This document shows, piece by piece, positions 15,261 to 24,618 of a stretch of 64,000 nucleotides of DNA. The position numbers and the translations under genes were made by a program. Every line of letters starts with the position of its first letter. Position 1 is the first letter of the stretch. Source of the stretch: Cylindrodendrum hubeiense (lineage: Eukaryota; Ascomycota; Sordariomycetes; Hypocreales; Nectriaceae); NCBI GenBank assembly GCA_014621425.1, contig JAANBB010000094.1:46907-110906 (forward strand). Reading direction: 5' to 3'. The notes under the pieces were generated by a model. The model saw only the letters and a program-made list of their open reading frames with translations, was not told the origin of the DNA and made no database searches.

Positions 15261-15300
15261 TGGCACCTGGACGGCTGGCACTTGGACGGCTGGCATCTGG
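15261..15300 (+). repeat. 15-bp tandem repeat (TGGCACCTGGACGGC)
   Basis: Two full units and one partial unit of TGGCA(C/T)(C/T)TGGACGGC lie head to tail with single-base differences. Confidence 0.7.
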
Positions 15301-16278
15301 TACCGAGCTCGCAGGAGAGCTCCCAGCGGCCGGCAGAGGGCGAGAAGCGCGATGACGCCGCGTCGATGCGACGCTGCGACGCTGCAATGCTGCTGTCCAG
15401 CACTGGCTGAGGTGAGGTTACAGCGGGCCTTGGTCCCACCGGAGGCAGAGCTGGCACGCCGCAGCCCGACAGCACGCCCACTGGCGGTTCGCTGCGCTGC
15501 GCTGCTGCAGGCCGGCGTCTGGGAGTTTCCATTGCCACCGGCCGTTTACTGGCCGTCTCGCTGGGTGGACCGCTGAGTGAGTGAGTTCCGCGGGCCCCCC
15601 TGCCCCTCCACCAGCGTTGCTCTAGTGAACCCTGTAGCAAACCCAACCTCAGCCCCTCTCGGACTCGCGCTGCCTGGCTGGGTAAAGGCCGGCCCCCCGT
15701 CGCCCGTGGATCCCGCCCGTGGGCCCAGCGCACCGTAGATGACGCTGGTCGGTGCTGTGGCCCGACGGTTGCTGGAACTGCACCACTGTCCGAGACGGAG
15801 ACGGTGCGCGGCGGGGTCGTGCGCGTGTCCACTGGGCTCCAGTGGGTGAGAACTGAGCAGGGCACGGGCCCATGGGACGGCGCCAAGTCCACTTCTCCTC
15901 CCCGCCGCCTTTTGGCCGGGTTGGCGAGTGGTGACCACCGAGCCAGCGGGCCACTGAGCGAGCCGGCGAGTCACTCTTGCCGTCACCGTCGCCGTCGATG
16001 ATGGAAGGCGCAACTCGTCGGTCCCACACACCTGCCCTGAGGTGTGAGGTGTGGGATGTGGTGTGTACCTCCCGCCAGGTACCTTGGTACCGCACCGTAC
16101 CCGAACCGTACCGCTCCTGCCGTCACTCGCTCCTCGGCTCCTGGCTCCAGTCTCAGTGCGCTTGCTTCAGGATGCTTGGCCTTGCGCCTTCCGCCTTCCG
16201 CCTTGACCCTGCTTGCCCCTTCGGCCGCTGTCCGTAGTCTCGTCTTGTCTCGTCTCGTCTGTTGGCCTCACTCGTTGA

Positions 16279-16286
16279 TATATAAA
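16279..16286 (+). promoter_or_regulatory. TATA box of the mannitol-1-phosphate dehydrogenase gene
   Basis: TATATAAA lies about 200 bp upstream of the ATG at 16483 in otherwise GC-rich sequence and is followed by a pyrimidine-rich, CACC-rich leader. Position and match support a core promoter for an abundant enzyme. Confidence 0.6.
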
Positions 16287-16482
16287 CTCGCCGTCCCCCC
16301 TCCATTCCGTACAGTCACCGTTTCTCACTCCTCATCCACTACTCTACCTTGCTTGATCTTGTCTACATCTGTCACCAAGACTTGAACGCTATTCCGTCCA
16401 AGTCCTCCATCCTCCCACTTACACCACAAACCACCACATAGACCTTCCACCCAGTACTACCTGGGCCTTTCTACCTGTCATC

Positions 16483-17732
16483 ATGGGCAAGAAGGCTGTT
16501 CACTTTGGCGCCGGCAACATTGGTTAGTTGCCCTCTTCCATCCACCTATACCATCCACCTAGACCCACATCCACTAACAACTCTCTCAAGGCCGTGGCTT
16601 CGTTGCTTGCTTCCTCCACAACTCCGGCTATGATGTCGTCTTCGCCGATGTCAACGCTACCCTGATCGACCAGATCAACTCGTCCCCCTCATACCGCGTC
16701 ATCGAGGTTGGCACCGAGGGTACCACCGAGAACACCATCACCAACTACCGCGCCATCAACTCGAGCACCCACGAGGAGGAGCTCATCGAGGAGATCCGCA
16801 CCGCCGAGGTCGTCACCTGCTCTGTCGGCCCCAACATCCTCAGGTTCATCGCCCCTGTCATCGCCAAGGGTATCGACCGCCGATCAAACGACGAGTCTCC
16901 CCTGCACGTCATCGCCTGCGAGAACGCCATTGGCGCCACCGACACCCTGGCCGCCTTCATCAAGGACCCCCGCAACACCAGCCCCGAGCGCCTTGAGGAC
17001 CACCACCAGCGAGCCCGCTACGCCAACTCTGCTATCGACAGAATTGTGCCCGCTCAGGACCCCAACGCCGGTCTTGATGTGACGCTCGAGAAGTTCTTCG
17101 AGTGGGTCGTTGAGAAGACTCCTTTTGAGGACATTGGCATCCCCTCCATTGAGGGCATCAACTGGGTCGACCACCTGCAGCCCTTTATCGAGCGCAAGCT
17201 CTTTACCGTCAACACTGGCCATGCTACCGCTGCCTACCACGGTTACAACCGAAGAAAGCGCACCGTCTACGATGCTCTCCAGGATAAGCAGATCATGGAG
17301 GAGGTCCGCGGTGCCCTAATGGAGACCAAGACCCTCATCGTTTCCAAGCACGAGATTGACGAGGAAGCTCAGGCCGCCTACGTCAACAAGATCATTAAGC
17401 GTATCGGCAACCCTCATTTGGAGGATGCTGTTGAGCGTGTTGGCCGTGCTCCCCTCCGCAAGCTCTCCCGCAAGGAGCGTTTCATCGGTCCCGCCGCTGA
17501 GCTTGCCGAGAACGGCGAGTCCATCAAGTACCTCCTCGACGCCATCGAGATGACCTTCCGATTCCAGGATGTCGAGGACGATGAGGAGTCCAAGGAGCTT
17601 GCCAAGATCATGGCTGCTCACGGCCCTGAGGACGTTGTCCAGAAGGTCTGCGGCGTCCAGTCCAACGAGAAGATCTACTCCCAGCTGGTTGAGGTTGTCA
17701 AGCGTGTCCAGATCGACAGCGCCGAAGAGTAA
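16483..17732 (+). CDS. mpd1: Mannitol-1-phosphate 5-dehydrogenase
   Basis: This NAD-dependent enzyme reduces fructose-6-phosphate to mannitol-1-phosphate, the entry step of fungal mannitol synthesis, in the cytosol. Exons are 16483-16522 and 16591-17732, giving 393 residues, the usual size of the family. The nucleotide-binding motif GAGNIGRG (residues 9-16) is split by the intron. The catalytic segment [16 protein letters not shown] carries Lys216, Asn221 and His224, the K-x4-N-x2-H pattern of polyol-specific long-chain dehydrogenases. A TATA box lies about 200 bp upstream. No operon logic applies; the link to pgi1 upstream is metabolic. The identification is secure, and mannitol 2-dehydrogenase is less likely because of the N-terminal nucleotide fold and length. 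Confidence 0.95.
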
Positions 17733-18646
17733 GCGATAGCGCATTTGCACCCACCTAGACAGGGACATGAGCCCACGCATCGGATATAACCACGGCTGGC
17801 TCACGGCGTTTAACGAGATATGATTACACCATTTTGGCACAGGGAAGCATGGCGCTGGGACGGATTTGGAATTAGCCAGAATTTTCTTCACTTCAGAAGC
17901 ATGGCTCAGCCTCATAGGCTCTGACACGCATTGATTGATAGCCAAACTAGAGCACCTCAATATACTGGCTTGCTCCTATACATGAACCTTATAAATATGA
18001 CGTCAAGATCAGACCAGTGATATGAAGATGAATCCCAAGACATGCATCCCCAACAGATTTTGCGTCTTCTCCTGCATGACGACACCACTTGACAAGCAGC
18101 AAGCTGCACCCTGCATGCGAGCGATGTTGATGCTCTGGTCGGTGTCCACGTGTAAGTCGGCCCTTCTGACGAGACAAACTCACCGAGTAAAGGAGTCATG
18201 GTTGACCGGCTGACCGGTTAGCTCACCGCATGTCCGATGTGCGTTGACGAGAGATTGACTATTCTGCTACTAGCGACACACCGTTGCCTTTTTGACTGCA
18301 CTTATAATGTAATGTCGTCGAAAGCGACTGTCGTATTAGTCTGTCACGGTAAACAGCTGAGACGAACCACTGTCCACTTAATAGCCCTGCTGCACGATTC
18401 GTATGGGGGCGGCTAATTTTAGCCCTGTCTCCATCTGGCAAACACCCACCTCATCCCATCTGGGATGCTCACACCGTGTCCTGCAACCCGCAAGGTGAAG
18501 CTGTCTGAAGCGATGGCAATATTTCTACCTTCTAGGAAGTGACTGTGGCTTGCTTGAGAGGCGTGTGCTGATCGAGACAAAGTGGCTATCCTGCAGATCT
18601 CGAGCCCTCACACCGCATAACCTTGGCCCTAATTTCAACACCAACC
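17733..18646. other. Intergenic region
   Basis: This holds the 3' end of the mannitol dehydrogenase gene and the upstream region of the DUF4419 gene. No coding frame or RNA gene is supported. Confidence 0.5.
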
Positions 18647-19897
18647 ATGGTCAGGTTGACGCATCTCTGCCTTGTGGCGCTCGCATCTCTGGCTGCCGCC
18701 GATGTCACGGTACAAGTCGCAACGGTCAATCCTCTGCCGTTCAAGACGGACGGCGCAGCCAAGTCGGCAGAGGACCTCTTCCGACGTAGCTGTCCGGAAG
18801 AGGTGGCCGATGGGAACCCCTACACTCCCGAGCTTCTTCTGTCGTCGTATGACGATGAGGAGTTCCCTAGCGGCATATTCCCTTCGTCAGATGGTCTCAT
18901 CAGGGGCGCGCTTGATGCCTGGGCTGAGCATCGGCACCTGGTCTTGCGGCCCGACGAGGTCTGGTTCGAGATCCTGGCGCAGCTCAACTTTTACATGGCT
19001 GCCCACGCCGAGGAACTCCGCGACTTGTTTGTGAGTCACGAGGGGAAAGAGGAAATCCGCATTGGGGCCTTTACATGGCGTGACGTCGTAGCGGCGTTTG
19101 GGTCCGCGATCCAGGAACGCGTCAAGACGGAGTGGCTGCTGGACTGGGTCATGCCCGGCTTCACCACCAGCACGCAGAACGACGAGGTGACGGCCACAGT
19201 GCTGATGATGGGCCTGATGCAGTACTTCTTCGAGTTCAGCGGCATCGTCGTCTGCGGCATCCCCTCCGTCACGCTCCTCGGCGAGCGGGACGACTGGGTC
19301 AAGCTGTTGGAGAAGCTCGACCGCCTGAAGGACTGGGGCGACGAGCCGGCCGCATATGCGACGAACCTGCGGCCGATACTGAAGCGTTTTGTGCAGACCT
19401 GGGACGAGCCTGAAAGTGCCGAGGTGGCCGCGTTCTGGACGCAGATTGTCCGGGCCAAGAAGAAGTTTTCGTGCGGCGCTGGTGCGTCCGAGTACGACGT
19501 GTCGGGCTGGATCACCGGCTTCATGCACTGGACCAAGGCCGGTGAGCTGCGACTGGACCCGGACGACACGGTCTGGGAGGATGCTACGACGGTCAACCTG
19601 GATGGCATTGTCTACGCGTCCGAGTCGCTCGAGGACGTTCGTGTTGGCTACGCCAAGGCGCCGCTCAAGATGGTTGACTATCCGCACCCGGGCGTCGACA
19701 CGCAGGCGTATCTCCTGGCCGGCAACGTGGGCGTGCGAAATTGGAAGGATGAGCGGGGGGAGGCGATGGTGCAGCCGGGCAGTGCGTGGTTCATGTATGC
19801 GCCGGTGGACTGGAATCATACAGCCGGGCCGGGCTTGGGAGACTGGAGGGAGTTGGAGGCCATCGCGGAATCTGTTGGGAGTTGCTTGGGGGAGTAG
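18647..19897 (+). CDS. Secreted DUF4419 protein, intronless
   Basis: The single exon encodes 416 residues from the ATG at 18647. Residues 1-19 (MVRLTHLCLVALASLAAAD) form a typical signal peptide, so the product probably enters the secretory pathway. The body matches the DUF4419 family by its landmarks: EHRHLVLRPDEVWFEILAQLNFYMAAHAEELRD split around residue 95-125, a WVMPGFTTST block, VLMMGLMQYFFEF, CGIPSVTLLGERDDW, and YDVSGWITGFMHW. The function of DUF4419 is not known to me. The codon use does not stand out from its neighbours. It sits beside a small secreted cysteine-rich protein read on the other strand. The family call is strong; the function is open. Confidence 0.85.
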   Translation: MVRLTHLCLVALASLAAADVTVQVATVNPLPFKTDGAAKSAEDLFRRSCPEEVADGNPYTPELLLSSYDDEEFPSGIFPSSDGLIRGALDAWAEHRHLVLRPDEVWFEILAQLNFYMAAHAEELRDLFVSHEGKEEIRIGAFTWRDVVAAFGSAIQERVKTEWLLDWVMPGFTTSTQNDEVTATVLMMGLMQYFFEFSGIVVCGIPSVTLLGERDDWVKLLEKLDRLKDWGDEPAAYATNLRPILKRFVQTWDEPESAEVAAFWTQIVRAKKKFSCGAGASEYDVSGWITGFMHWTKAGELRLDPDDTVWEDATTVNLDGIVYASESLEDVRVGYAKAPLKMVDYPHPGVDTQAYLLAGNVGVRNWKDERGEAMVQPGSAWFMYAPVDWNHTAGPGLGDWRELEAIAESVGSCLGE

Positions 19898-20026
19898 CAG
19901 GGTTGTGCAGAATGGGATTATAATAGTTACAATATGTAATATAAACGAGTGTTACGAAGAGAAGGCACAGTAAAGACAGGGTTGTATCGTCCACCCAACT
20001 AACATGGCGAGGATACATATGCACAG

Positions 20027-20394
20027 CTAACAGCAATATCCACCAATAGCGGGAATGCTGTCGCCCAGGAAGCCCCAGGGAGGGTTGCAACCCGTGCCGC
20101 CGGCCTCCTTGTTCTCTGAGTTAAACATGTAGAAGCGGCCTGGTCCGGTTAGTTACATTGCAGTTCAGGGGGGTTGTAGTCATACCATCTCGGCACTGGC
20201 AGAGGGTGGGAATACAGCATCCGGGAGATTGGCTATAATGCAAGTTAGACAAGTCGAGGAGAGCGCATGTAGTTCTATACTTACTAGGGCCTACAGCCGC
20301 TGTCGATGACTTGGAGATCAATAGTCTGGGGGGTCGCAGCGGCGAGGCCGAGCTGACCAAGGGCGAGGATGGATGTAAGGACGGTGAGTCTCAT
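20027..20394 (-). CDS. Small secreted cysteine-rich protein (89 aa, three exons)
   Basis: Exons are 20394-20285, 20232-20186 and 20139-20027, with introns of 52 and 46 nt that all have GT..AG ends, and the reading frame stays open across both joins. The product has 89 residues. Residues 1-20 (MRLTVLTSILALGQLGLAAA) form a signal peptide. The mature part has eight cysteines at about positions 34, 42, 43, 48, 50, 70, 88 and 89, including two CC pairs, and ends in GGYCC. Even cysteine number, small size and a signal peptide fit the broad class of fungal small secreted cysteine-rich proteins (effector candidates, antimicrobial or surface-active proteins). I do not recognise a named family and assign no function. 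A TATA-like box lies about 75 bp upstream. It is easily missed because no single exon is longer than about 38 codons. Confidence 0.75.
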
Positions 20395-20466
20395 GGTTGT
20401 GGGTTAACGAATGTGATGATGTTTCGGTGATGGTGTGTGATTAACATGCTTAAGGGACCGTATCGG

Positions 20467-20474
20467 TTTTATAT
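20467..20474 (-). promoter_or_regulatory. TATA-like box of the small cysteine-rich gene
   Basis: On the minus strand this reads ATATAAAA, about 73-80 bp upstream of the ATG at 20394, in a stretch otherwise without such words. Confidence 0.5.
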
Positions 20475-20648
20475 CCCTTTTACACCTGCTCGTGGTCTGA
20501 AAGAAGAGGACTCTGGAGCACGCCGTTCTTTGAGATAAACGATATGTGTCATAGTCTTTCAACGAGGAATGCAAGGAGCAAACAGGAAGCACGGCCAACA
20601 TATCAAAGAACTGTCACTAAATTTGGCACATCATCGTCACACAAAGGA

Positions 20649-22017
20649 TCACCTGGCCTCCAGAGGCTCCCTGGCGACGGGTTTGAGGAATGGGAAAACC
20701 TCTGCCGCATTCGCGTCAACCGTCCAGTTACTGCCGTCCCTCAGGTGTTGCTCAAAGACGCTGCTCAGTTTGTAGTTTTTTCCATCGACAGTCTCAAAGA
20801 CGGATCGGGTGTCCGTATGGGGCCATCCCACGCAGAGGGATGGAGCTATGACGGCGCGGAGCTCGAAAAAGCGAGACCAGTCCATATGCTGGATTATTGC
20901 GTCGCGTATGTCAGGCCTAGACGATTCAGCTTGTTTCCATCTTGTCAACCTTTGAAGCTGGGACTTACCATACGATAGTATCGATCCATGGGGGGTGTGG
21001 AATCGTCCTTTGCAGCAGTGTGGGCCGTAGACAGTGTGGTAGTTGGTCGTAGCTCTCCTTTGTGCGGCAGATATACCATCGCAGGAGGTGCGAAAGGACA
21101 TACAGGAAGCCAACACGGCCCAGCAGCGAGGCGACCGGCGATCTACCAACCTGGGCGGCGGCGGCAGTCGAGATGGTGCAGGAGCTGGACTTGTCTTGAC
21201 CGGCTGGGTTTAACAGGGACGAAATGCTCGGGAATGGAGACTCTCTCAGCGGAGGTCGGAATCCACCGCGGCGTAGACTCTCGGTGGTGGTGAGGATGAC
21301 TTGGTCGAGCTGGGTGGTGGCATCGGTGAGAGGCGGGATTGACCTCCACTCTACCGTTCCCGGTGTCATGAACGGCGGGTTGAACTTGTCGAGCAGGAAG
21401 TGGCCTGCCCATGGGAGTGGTCTTGACGGTGCTCCGGGTGATGGATGCTCCTGAAATAGAGCCTGGTGGTTTAGATTGGAGGGAGGGAGCTGCCACGCTG
21501 GATCGAGGAGGTCGGCATTGAGGCCGCCAGCAAAGTTGGAGGAAGCAGGTTGATAAAAGGAGTCAAAGTCGGAGTTGAAAGCAGGTTGGTCGAATCCAGC
21601 TGCGACCAATGAGGTCTGAGATGTCGGTATGGAGATGTCCAGTTCTAAGCCGGCATCCTGGCATGCTCCTGTAATATCCTCGACTTCGCCATCATCGAGA
21701 AACGCAAGATCAGTACAGAGTCCGGGAGCGGTTGAACCGTTACTTGAACCCTCGCTTGAAGATCCGAACGCAGCCAACCCGCTCCACGACTTCTCGCGCT
21801 CCTGGTACTCGCGGAGCTGCTTCTTCGTGTCTTCTAGCTCTCGGGTAAGCGAATCGACCTGGCTCTGGAGCTGGCCCATCTGCGTCTTCCGCTTCGCCCG
21901 GCAGTACCGCTGGTTGGCGCGGTCGATGGACCGCTTGCTCTCGATCTGCGACGATGTCATGTTAGCGACTCGGCGGTTGGCGTTGACCACGTCCCGCCGC
22001 GCGGTGGGGTCGTCCAT
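20649..22017 (-). CDS. bZIP transcription factor with C-terminal DUF3425
   Basis: Exons are 22017-20969 and 20916-20649, giving 438 residues. Residues about 25-75 form a bZIP region: KRSIDRANQRYCRAKRKTQ carries the asparagine/arginine pattern of the basic region and is followed by leucine-rich heptads (MGQLQSQVDSLTRELEDTKKQL). The middle is low in complexity and acidic or polar, which could be an activation region. The C-terminal third is the DUF3425 domain common in ascomycete bZIP proteins, and the intron splits its conserved Trp-Pro pair (DTIVW/PDIRDAI). The gene is divergent from the sulfatase gene across 469 bp, so the two may share control elements. Its targets cannot be read from sequence. 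Confidence 0.87.
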
Positions 22018-22486
22018 GGTTTTGGATCAGGCCAGCACGGGTCATGTAGCCCGAGGAGCCCCGCAGATCCCGGGATTGAGGCTATATCGAGACGGCGGGC
22101 AGGTGGCAGCTTGCGTGTCGTGTGGAGAGTTCGCTGGTCGTCCAAGCGGCCGAGTTGCTCCCAGCGCGAGGGTTCCGGCGCGCGGTGCCAATGAGGATAT
22201 TCCGGGAACCCGCCAAGAGGATCAACCAGGTTGGCAATGCAGTGTCATGTTAGGGCAGCTCTCTGAACTGCATGGGCGGAGGGGGGGCATTTGAATGGGG
22301 AATTGACCGGGACCGATTCAAATTGCGAGAGACGTGATAGCGATGGCGTCAGCGCCCCAGACCCGATTGCCATTTTGGGAAGTCCATATAATCCACAGCC
22401 GGCGTGTAAGTTGACGGAAGTCGCATTTTGGACAAGAGCACTTTTGGCTTGTAATTTTCCAGGTAAAAGCTGCAATTAAATCTTCA
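22018..22486. other. Divergent promoter region, bZIP gene / sulfatase gene
   Basis: The 469 bp separate two divergently read start codons and must hold both promoters. I see no further gene and no clear TATA box. Confidence 0.55.
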
Positions 22487-24392
22487 ATGGTGCGCAATCA
22501 TCCCTTAGCTTTCGTTTGCCTGTGTCTGGCGTGGCTGGGGTTGGCGGCGGCCAGGAAGCCCAACTTTGTCTTCATCTTGACGGATGACCAGGACTGGTAG
22601 GACCCCAATTGAAATACAAAGGCGCCACTGACAATAAAACCAGGCATATGAATTCTCTAGAGTACATGCCCTTGCTTCAGAAACACCTCTTGAATGAAGG
22701 CACTCTCTTCTCCCGCCACTATTGCACCGTTGCGCTCTGCTGTCCGTCCAGAGTCAACTTGTGGACGGGACGAGCAGCCCACAACACCAACGTGAGTCTA
22801 TATAACTGCCCTCAATGATTGTCGTGCTAAGCCTCCAGGTCACCGATGTTTGGGCGCCCTACGGTGGATATCCTAAGATTGTCCGGGAAGGCATCAACGA
22901 GAACTATCTCCCCATCTGGCTACAGGGTATCGGCTACAACACCTACTACTCGGGAAAGCTCTGGAACCAGCACTCGATCGAAAACTACAACAGCCCGTAT
23001 GCAGGCGGCTTCAACCAATCTGACTTCCTCCTCGACCCCTTTACGTACGAGTACAGGAATGCTTGGATGACCCGCAACGGCGGGCCGCCCGTCAGCTACG
23101 CTGGCCAGTACTCGCCCGATCTCACGGCCGAAAAGGCATACGGGTTCCTCGAGGAGGCCCTGGGCCACGACGAGCCCTTCTTTCTCGTGCACGCCCCGAT
23201 TGCATCCCACGGAGACATCAAGCTTGCGGGCGGTTTCGTCTCAGACCAACCCCAATACGCGGAGAGGCACGCCCACCTCTTCAAGGAGTATCAGATCCCC
23301 AGAGGCGACGACTTCAACCCGGAGGTGCAGGGAGGAGTGAGCTGGGTCCGGGAACTCCCCCGCCTGAACGACACCGTCATCGCGTACAGTGACGAGTATC
23401 AGCGGGCTCGGCTGCGGTCGCTGCAGTCGGTCGATGAGATGGTTGACAAGACGGTCAAGATTCTTGAGGAGAGTGGCCAGCTTGACAACACATACATCAT
23501 CTACACCACAGATAACGGCTACCACATTGCCCAGCACCGCATGGCGCCTGGCAAGGAGTGCGGCTTCGAGACGGACGTTCACATCCCCCTCGTTGTTCGC
23601 GGCCCTGGCATCGCCGCCGGCCACATCTCCAAGGCCGTGACGTCGCACACTGACCTTGCGTCGACCATCATGGAGCTCGCAGGCTCCTCAATCGACTCAG
23701 ACGGCACCCCTATCCCGCTAACTGCCGAAAGGGAAAACAATGCCAGGGTAGAGCATGTCACGATCGAGTACTGGGGTCTGGCCATTCCAGAGGGCATATA
23801 CGGATACTATGGGGACGCCAACATGACCGAGGGAATGAATATTTCGTCTCATGCTGTCGGAAACAACACGTACAAGGCGATTCGAGTCATCGGAGAAGAG
23901 TACAATCTCTACTATGCTGTGTGGTGCACAAACGAGACGGAGTTTTACGACCTCAATGTAAGTGTCTGACTCCCAACTATCTAGCTATGCTGACCGTCGC
24001 AGACCGACGCTGGCCAAATGCGCAACTTACTTGAGCCGGACTATGGCCATCTCGCCTCCCAATATGCCATCGCGGGCCGCTCCTTTGACAACATCGTCCC
24101 TCGCTTGGATGCGTTGATGATGGTCCTCAAGTCATGCAAGGGCCAGGAGTGCGTGCGGCCCTGGGGCACGCTGCACCCGGCCGGGGACGTGGTAAGCCTA
24201 ATCGACAGCTTGGACAGCCGGTATGACGTGTTCTACCAAGTTCAACCCAAGGTCAGCTTCTCCAAGTGCGAGCTGGGGTATATCCGTGAGTCAGAGGGCC
24301 CGCAAGATGTGGTGCAGTTTGAGAAGGACATGCAGGAGCAAGGCGCACCGGTCAAGTTTAGGTATCAGGGAGGTTTTAGTATTTGGACGTAA
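22487..24392 (+). CDS. Secreted arylsulfatase-type sulfatase
   Basis: Exons are 22487-22596, 22644-22791, 22839-23957 and 24003-24392, giving 588 residues; the three introns are 47, 47 and 45 nt. Residues 1-22 form a signal peptide ending AAA, followed directly by the first sulfatase block RKPNFVFILTDDQDW, whose aspartates bind the metal. The active-site motif is CCPSR, where Cys69 is the residue expected to become formylglycine (C-x-P-S-R). Other landmarks are WTGRAAHNTNVTDV, YNTYYSGKLWN, YIIYTTDNGYHIAQHRMAPGK and HIPLVVRGPGI. The enzyme should hydrolyse sulfate esters outside the cell or in the secretory path; the substrate cannot be read from sequence. The first join restores W-H across an intron that begins in the codon for Trp. 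Confidence 0.92.
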
Positions 24393-24618
24393 ATTAGGGG
24401 TATATGATGGTAAAACTAGATGCTGAGGGCATGCAAGCAGAAAGCTGTCCGATCCAATCCAAATGTTCAACCCATGTCAACTACTAGAGTCCGTAGATTA
24501 TATCCTCCGCTGGTTCACATTAAATGGTCCGGACTCGGTGAATGAAATTCCCATGTCCGCGGCAGCACTGCTGTCTCACTCGGCTCCAACTATGTCTCCT
24601 AGTTTCCAACTACGTCTT

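Larger units (their letters stand above)
9815..16482. other. Long stretch (6.7 kb) without a convincing gene
   Basis: No frame here looks like a conserved protein, and I found no tRNA or 5S rRNA signal. Open frames of up to 220 codons occur on both strands but overlap each other, are low in complexity, and follow from high GC. Visible structure: a G-rich minisatellite at 12355-12416, a GTGC microsatellite near 13050-13078, three GTGATGAATG-like units at 14251-14282, a 15-bp repeat at 15261-15300, and the TATA-containing promoter of the mannitol dehydrogenase gene at the right end. It could hold an unannotated non-coding transcript or regulatory sequence; nothing here proves it. Confidence 0.5.

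Noticed and set aside
14914..16095. Several long overlapping open frames on both strands (up to 220 codons)
   Set aside because: All are low in complexity, overlap in many frames, and have no domain; the GC-rich repeats explain them.
18887..19819. A 310-codon open frame on the minus strand
   Set aside because: It lies antisense to the DUF4419 gene, has no domain and reflects GC-rich third positions.
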